Shown here one piece after another: positions 62,940-64,000 of a DNA stretch of 64,000 bases. Numbering within the stretch: the stretch's first letter is position 1; the number at the start of each line of letters is the position of its first letter. The DNA comes from Pseudalgibacter alginicilyticus (GTDB taxonomy: Bacteria > Bacteroidota > Bacteroidia > Flavobacteriales > Flavobacteriaceae): contig NZ_CP012898.1 of NCBI RefSeq assembly GCF_001310225.1, positions 2,418,001 through 2,482,000 on the forward strand, written 5' to 3'. Both the position numbers and the translations under genes were made by a program. The notes beneath the pieces are model-generated. The model made no database searches. It had not been told where the DNA came from and saw nothing but the letters and a program-made list of their open reading frames with translations.

Positions 62940-64000
62940 TTAAGCCATGATTGGCTGAAGTGCTTGCAATGCTTGTTGTACTGTTTTTATTTTATCAAAA
63001 GTAAGCATAAGTCGTAAACCATTTCGGGTTTGCTTTTCTTTCATCTTACAAATATTAGGACTTTTTTGCATATACTGTAATACTTTGGTAAAGCTACTAC
63101 TTTGGTAAAAACTACTCTGTTGATCATTAATAAAATAGCCTATTAATCGTCCTTGTTTCATGACTATTTTCTCAAAACCAATTTTAGTAGCCAACCACTT
63201 TATTTGAACACTATCTAGTAAATCTGTCACTTGTTTTGGCAATTCCCCAAAACGGTCTATCAATTCGGTTTCAAATTTTTGTAATTCGCTCTCAGTCTTT
63301 ATTTCGTTTAACTTGGTATATAAACTTAATCGTTCAGCAATATTGTTTACATAATCATCAGGAAAAAGTAATTCAAAATCAGAATCAATTGTTACGTCTT
63401 TTACATAAACCTTATCTTCTTCATTTTCATTATAAAGATCTTTGAATTCAGTTTCTTTAAGTTCTTCAATGGCTTCATTTAATATTTTTTGATAAGTATC
63501 AAACCCTATTTCATTAATGAATCCACTTTGTTCACCACCCAATAAATCACCAGCACCACGAATTTCCAAATCTTTCATAGCAATATTAAAACCACTACCC
63601 AATTCTGTAAACTGCTCTAAGGCTGTGATTCGTTTTCGGGCATCATCAGTCATAGCAGAATATTCTGGTGTTATAAAATAACAGAATGCTTTTTTGTTAC
63701 TTCTCCCTACTCGACCACGCATTTGATGTAAATCACTCAATCCAAAATTATTGGCATTATTAATAAAAATAGTATTGGCATTTGGAACATCCAAACCACT
63801 TTCTATAATAGTAGTACTTACCAAAACGTCAAAAGCACCATCCATAAAAGCTAACATGAGTTCCTCCAATTTTTTACCATCCATTTGCCCATGACCAATA
63901 CCAATTTTAGCGTCTGGTACCAAACGTTGAATCATACCAGCAACCTCTTTAATATTTTCAATGCGATTATGAATAAAGAAAATTTGACCGCCACGTTCTA
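62940..64000 (-). CDS. mfd: Transcription-repair coupling factor Mfd, C-terminal part
   Basis: The frame is open to the window edge, so the gene continues beyond base 64000. Visible at the cut: ERGGQIFFIHNRIENIKEVA, then the helicase C-terminal motifs (GHGQMDGKKLEELMLAFMDG, STTIIESGLDVPNANTIFINNA, LHQMRGRVGRSNKKAFCYF) and the TRCF D7 domain (ELLFPDDYVNNIAERLSLY). Mfd removes RNA polymerase stalled at lesions and recruits UvrA. About 353 of roughly 1,100 residues are seen. Cytoplasmic. Confidence 0.95.
   Translation of the reverse strand, partial: ERGGQIFFIHNRIENIKEVAGMIQRLVPDAKIGIGHGQMDGKKLEELMLAFMDGAFDVLVSTTIIESGLDVPNANTIFINNANNFGLSDLHQMRGRVGRSNKKAFCYFITPEYSAMTDDARKRITALEQFTELGSGFNIAMKDLEIRGAGDLLGGEQSGFINEIGFDTYQKILNEAIEELKETEFKDLYNENEEDKVYVKDVTIDSDFELLFPDDYVNNIAERLSLYTKLNEIKTESELQKFETELIDRFGELPKQVTDLLDSVQIKWLATKIGFEKIVMKQGRLIGYFINDQQSSFYQSSSFTKVLQYMQKSPNICKMKEKQTRNGLRLMLTFDKIKTVQQALQALQPIMA

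Noticed and set aside
1-64000. CRISPR arrays, rRNA operons, prophage or conjugation modules
   Set aside because: No regularly spaced repeats, no rRNA-like sequence and no phage or mobilisation gene families were recognised by reading both strands.

Overview
This window comes from an AT-rich, low-GC member of the Bacteroidota, most likely a marine-type Flavobacteriaceae. The evidence is several SusC/RagA and TonB-dependent receptors, a SusD lipoprotein, a hybrid two-component system, PorZ of the type IX secretion system, Bacteroidota-style promoters (TTTG about 19 nt before TAnnTTTG) and no Shine-Dalgarno-led starts. There are no rRNA genes, insertion sequences, phage genes or CRISPR arrays. 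The sequence cuts a gene at each end: the tail of an SLC13-type permease at the left and the C-terminal part of mfd at the right.

Layout. 1-2305: permease tail, then yicC-gmk-nadD, a housekeeping operon. 2419-7883: a TonB-dependent receptor plus DUF5689 lipoprotein, divergent from a secreted endonuclease/exonuclease/phosphatase; together they look like an extracellular nucleic-acid or phosphodiester scavenging unit. 7962-10614: umuC without umuD, a small DUF3157-like exported protein, and an XRE regulator/DUF2975 membrane protein pair. 10805-33256: a large polysaccharide utilisation locus (PUL). The minus-strand arm reads susC-susD-GH92-three GH29 genes-esterase-HTCS regulator. The plus-strand arm reads tandem DUF1080 protein-two secreted Gfo/Idh/MocA oxidoreductases-GH78-like rhamnosidase. 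33284-35453: gpsA and a flavobacterial lipoprotein preceded by a sigma-54-like promoter. 35651-41115: the porZ-recO-TonB receptor operon. 41244-46850: gdhA, an outer-membrane beta-barrel-like protein, DUF3298 lipoprotein, DinB, an ArsC/Spx-like protein and a membrane-anchored AraC regulator. 46866-47062: tRNA-Arg(CCT) and tRNA-Asn(GTT). 47136-49318: rseP and a SCO copper chaperone. 49717-52240: feoA-feoB and a 45-residue Cys-rich FeoB partner. 52288-53169: an orphan DUF1080 protein. 53192-60390: an MntR/DtxR-type regulator divergent from a TonB receptor plus a complete TroABCD/MntABC-like metal ABC transporter. 60481-64000: YraN, a small lipoprotein, a TlpA-like thioredoxin and partial mfd.

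The most striking themes are (i) a PUL that appears to combine classical glycosidases with the oxidative 3-keto-glycoside route; (ii) two GH29 paralogues sharing a 275-bp identical tract, consistent with recent gene conversion; (iii) a 34-bp operator-like palindrome between divergent promoters of the metal-uptake regulon; (iv) ABC permeases carrying C-terminal winged-helix-like tails, one of them lacking any standard start codon; and (v) a candidate nucleic-acid acquisition locus. All functional calls are made by reading the sequence; no database search was run.
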